From Bryum argenteum (Eukaryota; Streptophyta; Bryopsida; Bryales; Bryaceae): 64,000 bases of DNA. The stretch spans positions 25,944,758-26,008,757 of the forward strand of contig CM073323.1 of assembly GCA_037043015.1 (NCBI GenBank), in the 5' to 3' direction. Shown here piece by piece: positions 1-10,620 of this stretch. The position numbers were made by a program, and so were the translations under genes. Below the pieces are notes generated by a model. The model did not search any database. It saw nothing but the letters and a program-made list of their open reading frames with translations, and had not been told where the DNA came from. The stretch's first letter is position 1. Every line of letters starts with the position of its first letter.

Positions 1-3000
1 CCCTACATCACATCACATCATTATAAGAAAAATTTGAACTTGAAGTAGGGGGTGGGTATGTGCCCACCCCCTTCTAATGTGACGATAAAAACTTAATTGA
101 AAGGAGGGAGTGGGCATGTGCTCACCCTCTTCAGAAGTGAAGAAAAAAAATTGATTAAGAGGGTGGGCATGTGCTCACCCTCTTCAAAAGTGAAGAAAAA
201 AAATTGATTTAGAGGGTGGGCATGCGCTCACCCTCTTCAAAAGTGAAGAAAAAGAAATTGATTAAGAGAGTGGGCATGTGCTCACCCTCTTCAAAAGTGA
301 AGAAAAAAAATTGATTAAGAGGGTGGGCATGTGTCCACCCCATTCCAAACTTCTACGAAAAATTTGACCTTGATGAAGAGGGTGGGCATGTGCCCACCCC
401 ATCTCAAACTTATAAGAACCGAGATGCACTTTAAAATGATGTAGGAACATGGTGAAAGAACCAAGAATCACTTGCAAATGGTGAAAGAACTAACCCTGCT
501 TGAACATCACTAGGCTTGACTTAAAAATCAATAAGCCTTTCCAAAATCGATGAAGCTTCGCAAAAGTCCTTCCCAAGTTTTGCATCACTCAAGTTTTAAT
601 TGCTCGCACATCACAAACAACATCCCTACATCACATCACATCATTATAAGAAAAATTTGAACTTGAAGAAGGGGTGGGTATGTGCCCACCCCCTTCTAAT
701 GTGACGATAAAAACTTAATTGAAAGGAGGGAGTGGGCATGTGCTCACCCTCTTGTGAAAGTGAAGAAAAAATTGATTAAGAGGGTGGGCATGTGCTCACC
801 CTCTTCAAAAGTGAAGAAAAAAATTTGATTCGGGGTGGCGTGAGCATGTGCTCACCTCTTCAAAAGTGAAGAAAAAAAATTGATTCAGAGGGTGGGCATG
901 TGCTCACCCTCTTCAAAAGTGAAGAAAAAAAATTGATTAAGAGGGTGGGCATGTGTCCACCCCATTCCAAACTTCTACGAAAAATTTGACCTTGATGAAG
1001 AGGGTGGGCATGTGCCCACCCCATCTCAAACTTATAAGAACCGAGATGCACTTTAAAATGATGTAGGAACATGGTGAAAGAACCAAGAATCACTTGCAAA
1101 TGGTGAAAGAACTAACCCTGCTTGAACATCACTAGGCTTGACTTAAAAATCAATAAGCCTGCTTCCAAAATCAGTAAGCTTCGCTTCAAAGACCTTCCCA
1201 AGTTTTGCATCACTCAAGTTTTAATTGCTCTGCACATCACAAACAACATCCCTACATCACATCACATCATTATAAGAAAAATTTGAACTTGAAGTAGGGG
1301 GTGGGTATGTGCCCACCCCCTTCTAATGTGAAGATAAAAACTTAATTGAAAGGAGGGAGTGGGCATGTGCTCACCCTCTTCAGAAGTGAAGAAAAAAAAT
1401 TGATTAAGAGGGTGGGCATGTGCTCACCCTCTTCAAAAGTGAAGAAAAAAAAATTGATTCAGAGGGTGAGCATGTGCTCACCCTCTTCAAAAGTGAAGAA
1501 AAAAAATTTGACCTTGATGAAGAGGGTGGGCATGTGCCCACCCCATCTCAAACTTATAAGAACCGAGATGCACTTTAAAATGATGTAGGAACATGGTGAA
1601 AGAACCAAGAATCACTTGCAAATGGTGAAAGAACTAACCCTGCTTGAACATCACTAGGCTTGACTTAAAAATCAATAAGCCTGCTTCCAAAATCAGTAAG
1701 CTTCGCTTGAAAGTCCTTCCCAAGTTTTGCATCACTCAAGTTTTAATTGCTCTGCACATCACAAACAACATCCCTACATCACATCACATCATTATAAGAA
1801 AAATTTGAACTTGAAGAAGGGGGTGGGTATGTGCCCACCCCCTTCTAATGTGACGATAAAAACTTAATTGAAAGGAGGGAGTGGGCATGTGCTCACCCTC
1901 TTCAGAAGTGAAGAAAAAAAATTGATTAAGAGGGTGGGCATGTGCTCACCCTCTTCAAAAGTGAAGAAAAAAAATTTGATTCAGAGGGTGAGCATGTGCT
2001 CACCCTCTTCAAAAGTGAAGAAAAAAAATTGATTCAGAGGGTGGGCATGTGCTCACCCTCTTCAAAAGTGAAGAAAAAAAATTGATTAAGAGGGTGGGCA
2101 TGTGTCCACCCCATTCCAAACTTCTACGAAAAATTTGACCTTGATGAAGAGGGTGGGCATGTGCCCACCCCATCTCAAACTTATAAGAACCGAGATGCAC
2201 TTTAAAATGATGTAGGAACATGGTGAAAGAACCAAGAATCACTTGCAAATGGTGAAAGAACTAACCCTGCTTGAACATCACTAGGCTTGACTTAAAAATC
2301 AATAAGCCTGCTTCCAAAATCAGTAAGCTTCGCTTCAAAGACCTTCCCAAGTTTTGCATCACTCAAGTTTTAATTGCTCTGCACATCACAAACAACATCC
2401 CTACATCACATCACATCATTATAAGAAAAATTTGAACTTGAAGTAGGGGGTGGGTATGTGCCCACCCCCTTCTAATGTGAAGATAAAAACTTAATTGAAA
2501 GGAGGGAGTGGGCATGTGCTCACCCTCTTCAGAAGTGAAGAAAAAAAATTGATTAAGAGGGTGGGCATGTGCTCACCCTCTTCAAAAGTGAAGAAAAAAA
2601 AATTGATTCAGAGGGTGAGCATGTGCTCACCCTCTTCAAAAGTGAAGAAAAAAAATTTGACCTTGATGAAGAGGGTGGGCATGTGCCCACCCCATCTCAA
2701 ACTTATAAGAACCGAGATGCACTTTAAAATGATGTAGGAACATGGTGAAAGAACCAAGAATCACTTGCAAATGGTGAAAGAACTAACCCTGCTTGAACAT
2801 CACTAGGCTTGACTTAAAAATCAATAAGTCTGCCTCCAAAATCAGTAAGCTTCGCTTCAAAGACCTTCCCAAGTTTTGCATCACTCAAGTTTTAATTGCT
2901 CTGCACATCACAAACAACATCCCTACATCACATCACATCATCATAAGAAAAATTTGAACTTGAAGAAGGGGGTGGGTATGTGCCCACCCCCTTCTAATGT

Positions 3001-3302
3001 GAAGATAAAAACTTAATTGAAAGGAGGGAGTGGGCATGTGCTCACCCTCTTCAGAAGTGAAGAAAAAAAATTGATTAAGAGGGTGGGCATGTGCTCACCC
3101 TCTTCAAAAGTGAAGAAAAAAAATTGATTTAGAGGGTGGGCATGCGCTCACCCTCTTCAAAAGTGAAGAAAAAGAAATTGATTAAGATGGTGGGCATGTG
3201 CTCACCCTCTTCAAAGTGAAGAAAAAAATTGTTTAAGAGGGTGGGCATGTGCTCACCCTCTTCAAAAGTGAAGAAAAAAAATTGATTATGAGGGTGGGCA
3301 TT
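1..3302. repeat. Hierarchical hairpin satellite: 53-bp units within 522/626-bp units within a 1149-bp dimer
   Basis: The segment starting CCCTACATCACATCACATC recurs at 1, 624, 1250, 1772, 2399 and 2921, giving spacings of 623, 626, 522, 627 and 522 bp. The 522+627 pair repeats almost perfectly at 1149 bp. Each large unit contains several ~53-bp minor units built on GGTGGGCATGTGCTCACC followed by TCTTCAAAAGTGAAG and an A-rich spacer. The 522 and 626 forms differ by about two minor units. Every minor unit can fold: GGTGGGCA pairs with TGCCCACC or TGCTCACC around TG. The array stops abruptly near 3302 inside a minor unit. Short open frames here repeat with the array and are not genes. A related hairpin array lies at 4440-5180, so the satellite may have grown from transposon sequence (inference). 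Confidence 0.95.
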
Positions 3303-3431
3303 CTATACTATCAAACTGTCTTGATCACACCACCAGTTGAGCAGAAGTTTTAGGGGGATGAAAGCACTGGGGAGATTCACCATCTAAAGTTGAAAGAACC
3401 AGGCAGTGTTAAGTCAACAGATTGATTACAA
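3303..3431. other. Unique spacer between the satellite and the 3.4-kb candidate gene
   Basis: Single-copy sequence with no open frame of note. On the minus strand it would hold the 3' untranslated region of the candidate gene ending at 3432, including a possible further splice acceptor (CTTTAG, near 3390). Confidence 0.4.
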
Positions 3432-3741
3432 TCAGGAATGGGAGGTTAACATGAACTTCCAAGCAATAAAAGCAGATGCCGTGGGAGTCTCGAAGTAGCT
3501 GTAAAAGAACTGGTCTCCTGACAATGGCATTAACTTACGGAATTTAATAGAAACAAAGTAACCAACACCACTTCGATAGAGAGACATCAGACAAAGAATG
3601 TGATAGAAAAACTTACAGCAGCCCTAGATTCAAAACAATGCTCCTCCTCGAGATGTGAGCAAAGAGGGCGTGTGTCGAACTCTTTGAAGCGATGAAGAGG
3701 CGGGAGAAATCACCGCAAGTCCTCATCACCGTTCTCATCAT
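3432..3741 (-). CDS. Candidate two-exon small protein, 63 aa, probably organelle-targeted
   Basis: Exon 1 is 3617-3741: ATG at 3741, then 41 codons plus two bases, ending at a consensus donor GTAAGT. Exon 2 is 3432-3498, after TTTTACAG, with TGA at 3434-3432. The join is in frame (192 bases). The N-terminus begins MMRTVMRTCGDFSRLF and is rich in Arg, Ser and Ala with no acid for over 10 residues, as in mitochondrial or plastid presequences. The C-terminal half contains TPTASAFIAW, faintly like the small NUCLEAR FUSION DEFECTIVE 6-type mitochondrial proteins (HSATAS-type motif); this is a weak resemblance, not an identification. Sequence upstream (3742-3985) is GC-richer than its surroundings and looks like a 5' leader. 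An alternative is a non-coding 5' exon. No transcript evidence is available here. Confidence 0.4.
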
Positions 3742-4016
3742 CTAAATTGATCTGACGCAGAAAATCCGCTGCCGTTCCATCTTTGTCAAACGATTGCAAA
3801 CAGTTAGGGTTGCATCTGAATCCAAGCGAGGTCAGCGTTGCGCGCAAGTGCACACGAAACCCTAAAATCTCGTTTCTGGGTCGATCGATCGAGAGAAGAA
3901 AGTGTCGAAAGCACGGCGTGAGTTTGGGAGGGTAACCTAAACCTATTAGGGTTCAGTTAATTTGAATTAACCTAATAAATTGCGGCTACTAATGAAAAGG
4001 AGCCGTCCAAGGTCCA

Positions 4017-4029
4017 CCATATATAAAGG
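4017..4029. promoter_or_regulatory. TATA box between divergent transcription units
   Basis: TATATAAAGG at 4020-4029 is a near-ideal plant TATA box for the plus strand. About 110 bp downstream lies a consensus 5' splice site (CAGAG/GTGAGT, exon end 4142). Read on the minus strand the same stretch gives TTTATATATGG and could serve the candidate gene at 3741. Whether one or both directions are used cannot be seen from sequence. Confidence 0.5.
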
Positions 4030-4049
4030 CAAGTTGTCAACCCTCCCAT

Positions 4050-4142
4050 TCCTCTTTTCTACTGTGGAGTGACGATTTTAAGCATGATGTGACAAGCTTT
4101 CAGATATTGTATTGAACTACATGAGATCTTCGACAAACAGAG
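4050..4142 (+). other. Probable leader exon of the transposase gene
   Basis: Sequence between the TATA box and a strong donor at 4143 (GTGAGT). It contains a late ATG at 4121 giving seven codons before the splice. The best acceptor downstream is GAAATTGCAG ending at 5350, 64 bp before the first long coding frame. The joined frame hits a stop just before 5415, so either the leader is non-coding or this is one more break in the transposase gene. Confidence 0.35.
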
Positions 4143-4254
4143 GTGAGTCATACATTTAATCTCTAAATTTTTCAAAATTATAGTTCAATTTCAAAGAACG
4201 GGCATATATTTATTCTTCTATATCTCTAAAATAAATGTAACCCATACCTTTTAT

Positions 4255-4420
4255 TAAAACTGGAAATGGGTTCTGTTTGTTCTTGTAGAATGAAAATTCA
4301 GCCTATTTTGACCATTATGATCTCACAAATGAAGAAGAATCAACCGTTGAAATTTAGTATGTAAGTTGATCATGTTAAATTTGAGATTCTACAATTAGAT
4401 TTTCTACTTAATTATAGTAA
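4255..4420 (+). mobile_element. Decayed internal piece of the TTAA-type miniature element family
   Basis: The stretch around 4305-4365 (TTGACCATTATGATCTCACA, then a GAAGAAGAATCAACCGTTGA block) matches the interior of the elements at 54429-54672, 54183-54432, 49756-50688 and, inverted, 13620-13888. The flanking GAAATGGG block at about 4264 also lines up. No intact TTAACCCC termini remain, so this is an old copy or a shared ancestral segment. Confidence 0.5.
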
Positions 4421-4439
4421 TTAAAGAGGGTAAAATGTC

Positions 4440-5180
4440 TCCAACCTCTTCTAAACTATGAATTAAATATATAAGAGCTTTAGAGTGGGGAACATGTCCA
4501 CTTTCTATTAAAATTTTCACAAAATTATAATTAATTTTAAGAGGGTGGGAACATACCCACCTCCTCTTAGAACTTGCATATGATTCTTTTTAATCAAAAG
4601 AGGGGGGGTGGAAACATGCCCACCCTCTTTTAAAATTTGCACTTGATTTCCTTCATTGAAAAGGAGAGGCGATAGTAACATATGCATGAATTCTTTATAA
4701 TGGGGACTTCAAAAGTAAGTAACATCACTAAGTTTGTAATACTATTGCCCGCCTCCCATTAAAATTTACACATATGTTTTTTGAAATTTGAAGGGAGGTG
4801 GAAACATGCCCACCCCCCTTTAAAATTTACACTTTTTTTTTACACTTAAAGGGGGGTGGAAACATGTCCACCCCCCATTAAAATTTACACATTTGTTTTT
4901 GAAAATTTGAAAGGGGGTGGAAACGTGCCCACCACCCATTAAAATTTACACATTTGTTTTTTAAAATTTGAAGGGGGGTGGAAACATGCCCACCCCCCAT
5001 TAAAATTTACACATTTGTTTTTTGGAATTTGAAGGGGGGTGGAAACATGCCCACCCCCCATTAAAATTTACAGCTTTATTTTTTGGAATTTAAAGGGGGT
5101 GGAAACATGCCCACCCTCCTTTAAAATTTGCACTTGATTTGTTTAACCAAAGGGAGGGGGTGGGCACATCTCTTTATAAT
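4440..5180 (+). repeat. ~60-bp hairpin tandem array in the transposase leader intron
   Basis: About eleven units carry a G-rich arm, a short loop containing CATG and a C-rich arm, for example GGGGGGTGGAAACATGCCCA followed by CCCCCC. They are separated by ATTAAAATTTACACATTTG-type spacers. The CATG of successive units lies near 4805, 4863, 4924, 4985, 5046 and 5106, a period of 58-61 bp. Stems reach 9 bp. The unit resembles the first hairpin of each large repeat at 1-3302 (AAATTTGAA spacer, GGGGGTGGG arm, CCCACCCCC arm), so the two arrays are related. All units point the same way, upstream of the transposase frames. Confidence 0.9.
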
Positions 5181-5414
5181 TTGCACTCCTTTCAAAATTG
5201 GTTTATTGCAAAAGAATTTGTTGGTGTTTACAAGTATGTTGTAATGTTATTTAATCCTTTATTTGGTGGATAACAGGATATTTTATGCATTTCAACAAAT
5301 ATGAGTACTCGAATATGGAGTAGTAAAAGGCCCGATTTGAGAAATTGCAGAGGTATTTGAAATTAGAGACAAAGGGTCATTCCGACGACATCCTTTAAAA
5401 TTAATTGGAAAAAG

Positions 5415-8344
5415 ATGATGGACGTGGCTCTCCTTAACATATATGGGATTGTAGTTGCTACAGGGGTAATTAGAAAAATGCCCGTGGGATGCATTATTGG
5501 AGGTCGGCCTTTACGTGCAACCGATGAAGTAATCTACATAAAAAGTGTTGAAGATGAAAATGCACATGTGTATGAATTATACATGTGTAAAATGGGAGAG
5601 TGTTTGGACAAAATCATTTGTTGGCCTCGGAACAATATTCAAAAATTGACACAAGGTGATTTACATGTGTCTATAGGAAACTCAACTCAATCGCCTCTTT
5701 CATCCCAAGGATCTTTAGGAAATACAAGTGGAGTTGGGAGTAACAACACTCCACGAAGTTCGGCTATAATTCATACAATGGATGATTTGCCTGCATTTCA
5801 GTCAATGGATGGATTGCCAACATCTTCTCCAAGGCGTACGTATATACCAAAGATTCGGAATCGAAAACCACCTACGGGTCCCCGGGTCATTGGAGTCAGA
5901 AGGAAAGATAAAGTTACCTTGACTGCAGTTATGGATGCTAAAAGTAAAAGAGTTTGTTCCAAAAGATGTTTACAACAAATCAATGCCTTTGATTTGTTAT
6001 CTTTGAGGTATGAAGCTTGGAGAAGCAAAGATTACAAGCATCGAGCTTCCTGGTTGGTGATTACATTACGGGCTTTTATGGTTGCAAGGAAAATATGCAA
6101 GACAAATATAAATTTGAGACCAAGATTTGTGGACACATTGTTTGCAACGCTTGTTTTGCTTTGGGAGTTGGTTATTCTTTAAGGAGATTAAATACTGTTA
6201 TATCCGAGATCCGAGAGAAAGACTTGTACAATCCCGTTCATGGTAACACAAGCAATCGGAGGGAATCACCACATATATCAATGGCAAGAGCTAAATTTGA
6301 ATCATATATAAAAGCTTTGGGAGAAACTCAACCGCATCGACAAGTCCGTCGTGTGTGTGATGAAGCAGTTGTTCCGGTGATTTGTTTACCAATGAGTGTG
6401 CGCCGTCGCGAAGTTTGGACGGTTGTGAATTCCTCGCTCTCAAAGATAGGAGAGAATCAAATTGGGTTCTCTACGTTTTCGAAGATGTGGCGAAGAGAAT
6501 TTACAAATGTACATGTTCCATCTGAATCTAGATTTTCAAAATGTCAACATTGTTGGGAATATAAAGAAGCAAGAAAATCTATGCCCAATGAAGCAATGAA
6601 GAATGCAGTAGACGCTGCCTATCGTCTACACTTGGATTTAAGCGTGGAAGAGCGAAAGGATTATAGTCGAGCCAGAGAAGCTGCAATCGAAACTCCTGAT
6701 GATTGTATGAGTATTATTATAGATGGTATGGACCAAAACACAACCTACGTGCCGAAAATCAAGCAAAGTGTGAAAGGAATAGAGTCTCGGTTTGTAAAGA
6801 CTCATCTCTGTGGAGTTCTAGTACACGGGATTGGATTATATTGCCATGTTTGGATTGATGCACATCACAAACATGACAGCAACCAGGTTGTTACATCAAT
6901 CGTGAAGGTATTGCAAGATGTGAAACGACGAAAAGGGAAATTAGCTCCTATCCTTCGCATTCAAGCAGACAATTGTGGGAGAGAGAACAAGAATGTGTAC
7001 GTACTCGGATTATGTGCAACATTGGTGGCGTTAGGATTTTTCAAAGAAATCCAGTTGTCATTTTTAATTGTAGGTCACACGCACGAAGACATTGATCAAC
7101 GGTTTAGTTTCATCTCCTCTGCATTAAAACATGAAGATATTGATTCCCTTCCGGAGCTATTAGAGAAAATTCGTGAGCGTCCAACACATACTGAACCTTT
7201 TATTCATGTTGAGCATTTGGAACACATTAGGGATTGGAAGAAGTTTATTACGCCATATTTGAGAACGGATGCATTTGTTGGCATCAGTCAATTTGTTGGC
7301 ATCAGTCAACCGCATCACTTTCGTTTCTACATGAATAACAATAAGCCACATGTTCAGTATAAACCATACTCGAGGTCCCCAGCTTGGAAACCAGAGCATG
7401 GACATGAATGTCTCCAAAGAATTCCTAGTATCAATTCTCAAGTTGATTTAGCAAGCATTGCGGAACCAGATGGAAGGGAATTGCGAGCATTGGAGGATTT
7501 CATATTATTGAAAGAAAGGCATATTGCTCGCCATATAAATGTAGAAAAGAGTTTTCGAGCGGTTGAAGAAACTTCAAAACTTATAACATATATGCATGAG
7601 TTTCCTTTGAAAGATAGGACGGAAGAGAGGAATATGCCATTTTGGCCACATGTATACGATGACATTCACCCAAATGATGCGCTAAGATATGATAGAAATG
7701 GACATGATTATGCAATCTCAATGTTCTTCAATCTCTCCCTCCAGATTTTTGGTTCTGATTATTTTGGACCGCGATCCCAGATGCCCAAGAATCATAGAGT
7801 GCGCAAAGTGGGCCAAAGTCGTGAACGAGGGAGAGAACAACGTCAAAGTCAAACCAATGCGACGAGGACGCATGCCCTAGGTAGTGCAACAAATGCAATT
7901 GTAACATTGGATCCCCATAAGGAAGTTGAAATCGGGATGTTTGTTGCAATGGAAACTAGTGATGAAGATATGGATAGTGGTATTCCCTTTTTTATAGGGA
8001 AGGTATTGAAAACATTCTTGCACAAACAACTTCACGATGGTGAAGTCAAGTTTTGTGGTACCAACCAAAAATGCCTCTTGGATTGAAGGACGATGTAGGA
8101 AAATTCTTCAAACGGTATCAAACCGCATAGAGCGGATGTGGGAGCCATCAAGGAATGTAATGATTTTGTGCCAATCAAATCAATCTTTGGTGCTTGGAAG
8201 AATACCGTTGGGACAAAGAATGTAACAAGTGTATTGGGAACACGCACAGAAAAAGAGATAAAGATCCCCAATGATCTGAAAAATTCAATGTATCATCATT
8301 TGGAGGCAATAGAGTGGCAGCATGTAGGATATTTTGATAGGTAA
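5415..8344 (+). pseudogene. DUF7869-like DDE/D-type transposase, frame-broken
   Basis: Frame A (5415-6182, 255 aa) starts MMDVALLNIY, resembles the plant N-terminal domain often found upstream of transposase cores, and has a run of Cys and Lys near its end. Frame B (6017-8086, 689 aa) continues it after a frame change between about 6010 and 6060. In frame B, DGMDQ (D236, D239), QADN (D318) and HTHEDID (residues 354-360) have the order and spacing of an RNase H-fold acidic triad. CQHC at 176-179 suggests a small metal site. Two in-frame stops (8084, 8096) are followed in the same frame by coding-like sequence to 8344, and another frame at 8055-8130 reads better there, so the C-terminus is shifted as well. 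FVGISQ is duplicated by an 18-bp repeat near 7276. I place it in the DUF7869 group from plants and animals by motif memory. It could be a broken host-gene copy, but the context favours a transposon. Confidence 0.65.
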
Positions 8345-8703
8345 ATAGATAGATAGAAACCGCGACCTTGTTAGAGGAAGATGCCTTGGTATATAGATGA
8401 CAAACATTGCTTGACTTTTCAATGCAAAATGTTGTTATCAAATTATTATAATCAAAACTTCCATCTTGTGTAGTTTATCTTTTACCAATCATTCAATGAA
8501 CTTGTGTGTTTTTTGTTTCATTGAATGCATAAATTAGAATGTATGCAAATGAATGTGAAACTGCATGATTTTTTCATTATAAACATGCAAATATTAAACA
8601 CAATTGATCAAATATTTGTAAAATTTATGTAATTCAATTTGGCACTTTATAGGTAAAATATGATTGTATATTCTTCAAATTACAAATTTCAACATGTGCA
8701 CTT
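8345..8703. other. AT-rich spacer downstream of the transposase
   Basis: No gene seen. The interval may hold the 3' end of the transposon, but I found no inverted copy of any sequence from 3.9-4.5 kb. GTGCACTTTTAAT occurs twice 20 bp apart at 8696-8728, close to where the Copia gag homology breaks off. Confidence 0.4.
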
Positions 8704-9189
8704 TTAATACGGCACGTGCACTTTTAATGAATCGAGTGTTATGGGCACATCCAAGCAGGCAAGTTGATCCGCAAGTGCCTTGATGTTGTTGATGTGCTCC
8801 AACAAGTCAGCCCCTTCCTCCATCTTGATTGTGAAGAACTTGCGCCTCAAGAAGAGGATGTTGGCCAAGCTTCTTGTCTCATGCAAGTTGCAAAGTACCC
8901 TCCATGCTTCCGCTGGTCCTTTGCAACTCTTGATGTGAGCAAGTTGGGCATCCACCAAATTGAGCCCAATCATGGACATGGCCTTCCTCACCCTCCTTTG
9001 ATAGTCCTTCTTGTCCTTGTCACTTGCATGAGAAGGTGGTGCCTCCTCCGTGCCTTCAACAATCTCCCACAAGTCCATCCCGGAGAGCGTCAAGTTCATC
9101 TTAAACTTCCAAAGGTGGAAGTTGTTGCCATTGAACTTTTCAAACACCCTTACACTCTCAACCTCAAAAGAAGCCATGGCTAAACACAA
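8704..9189 (-). pseudogene. Truncated Copia-type gag
   Basis: The reading frame begins MASFEVESVRVFEKFNGNNF (start at 9177; an upstream in-frame ATG lies at 9189). It shows the Copia gag pattern: FNGNNFHLWKFKM near the start, DKDKKDYQRRVRKAMSMI, then AWRVLCNLHE and FFTIKMEEGADLLEHINNIK. The match ends after VPITLD, and the frame runs into a short unrelated tail and a stop at 8704. No zinc knuckle, protease, integrase or reverse transcriptase follows, so the element was cut here. Upstream (rightward) is its untranslated leader and a probable LTR. Confidence 0.8.
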
Positions 9190-10296
9190 GCGCTGCCCTT
9201 ACAACACCAACAACCCAAATCTACCACCTAAACACTCAAATCAGCCCCTTAGGAGTGTGCAAACACACTTGTGCACACAACAATGCACAATAAGCCACTC
9301 CAACACTCAAAAAAGCAAGATCCACTTGCTCCCACTCAAATCAGATCACACTCAAGCTCTTTGACCTCCAAATGCTAGATCTAGGCTTCCCCCACACCCA
9401 CAAGGTGTATATGCACCTCAAAGCACTCAAATCAGCCCTCAATGCCTCCAAATGAGCACTTGTGCACTCCCTACACTAGATCAGCCCTCAATCTATGTCA
9501 AAGAAGCTTCTAGATCAACAAATTACTCAAACAAGCAAGATCCACTTGCTCTTACACTAAAACAAGCAAGATCCACTTGCTCCCTCTCAAATTGGATCAA
9601 ACTCAAGCTATTTGACCTCCAAATACTAGATATAGATGTCTACTACACACACAAGGTCAATTTGCACCTCTAAGCACTCAAATCAGCCAACAATGCTTCC
9701 AAATGAGCACTTGTGCAATCCCTACACTAGATTAGCCCTCAATCAATGTCAAATAAGCTTCATGAACCTCAAATCACTCAAATCTCAACTTAGGAGCCTC
9801 AAGACACCTCTCTTGCACCACAAATGCTCAAATCAGCCCCTTGTGTGCACACATGCACCACAAATGCTCAAATCAGCCCCTTGTGTGCACACATGCACCC
9901 TAAAAGCTAGATTCAGCCCTCAATTCCGCAAGTGCACTCAAGTAGATCACAAAGAACACTCCTAAGCTCAAAACCACTCTCAACAAAAGGATTTGATAGC
10001 CATCAATGCAAATCAGCACCTTCTTGTGTTAGAAACACTCTAACCAAGACAAGGGAAGCTCACAATCCTCCAATGCCTTCAAGAGACCTCCAAACACCTC
10101 CAAAATGCTCCAATTGCCTCCAAATGCCTCAAATCACCTCCAAACACCTCCAAATGGTTGCAAACACCTCCAAATGGCTCCAAATGCTCCTCCAAAGCTC
10201 CAAGGAGTGCAAATCAGCCCTCTAAGTGTGTGCAACACCTCCTTGACCTCTCCAAGCCTCCAAATGTATTCAAACTCAACCTCACCACAAGAGTAG
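9190..10296 (-). mobile_element. Copia leader region with simple repeats
   Basis: A non-coding stretch between the gag start and the probable LTR, C-rich on the plus strand. It contains loosely repeated CTCAAATCAGCCC phrases, a 40-bp tandem duplication (9819-9898, ACCACAAATGCTCAAATCAG) and a CCTCCAAATG array at 10083-10210. Plus-strand open frames here come from the repeats. Confidence 0.55.
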
Positions 10297-10620
10297 TGGG
10301 CCCATAACCTATTAAAGCTCAATAGAGGGTGAGAGAGAATACAAACATCAAAGCTTACACACAAGGTAGAGCAATGAATGCTTGAATGAGATACATACTC
10401 ATTCCAAGCCCTTGCTTATGTATCCATAGGTAGGCACATGGTGCTACAAACAATATGGGATAACCGAGAGGCTAAGTCCTCTCTTGTCTCTCTAAGGCTT
10501 TTAGGACCAGCCCTCTTCAAACACCCTAGAGGACTAAAACCTAGCCTCTATTACTTACTCTAACATACTCTAAAACCTATTAGTTGCTCTTATAAACTAC
10601 GAGCAACCTAATCTCTAACA
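10297..10620 (-). mobile_element. Probable 5' LTR of the truncated Copia element
   Basis: Read on the minus strand the segment begins TGTTAGAGATTAGG at 10620 and ends GGTTATGGGCCCA at 10297, giving TG...CA borders over 324 bp. It contains an ATACATAAG box with a plausible start region after it. The inner edge is not followed by a recognisable tRNA primer site, and no second LTR is present, so the borders are tentative. Confidence 0.4.

Noticed and set aside
262..2737. Repeated 71-80-residue open frames on both strands
   Set aside because: They recur with the 1149-bp period, have low complexity and simply translate the hairpin satellite.
1..5180. Regular repeats that could suggest a CRISPR array
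   Set aside because: The genome is eukaryotic, the spacers are not unique, and there are no cas genes.
9050..10296. Plus-strand frames in the Copia leader
   Set aside because: Low-complexity His/Pro/Ser-rich translation of CTCAAATCAGCC repeats, opposite to gag.
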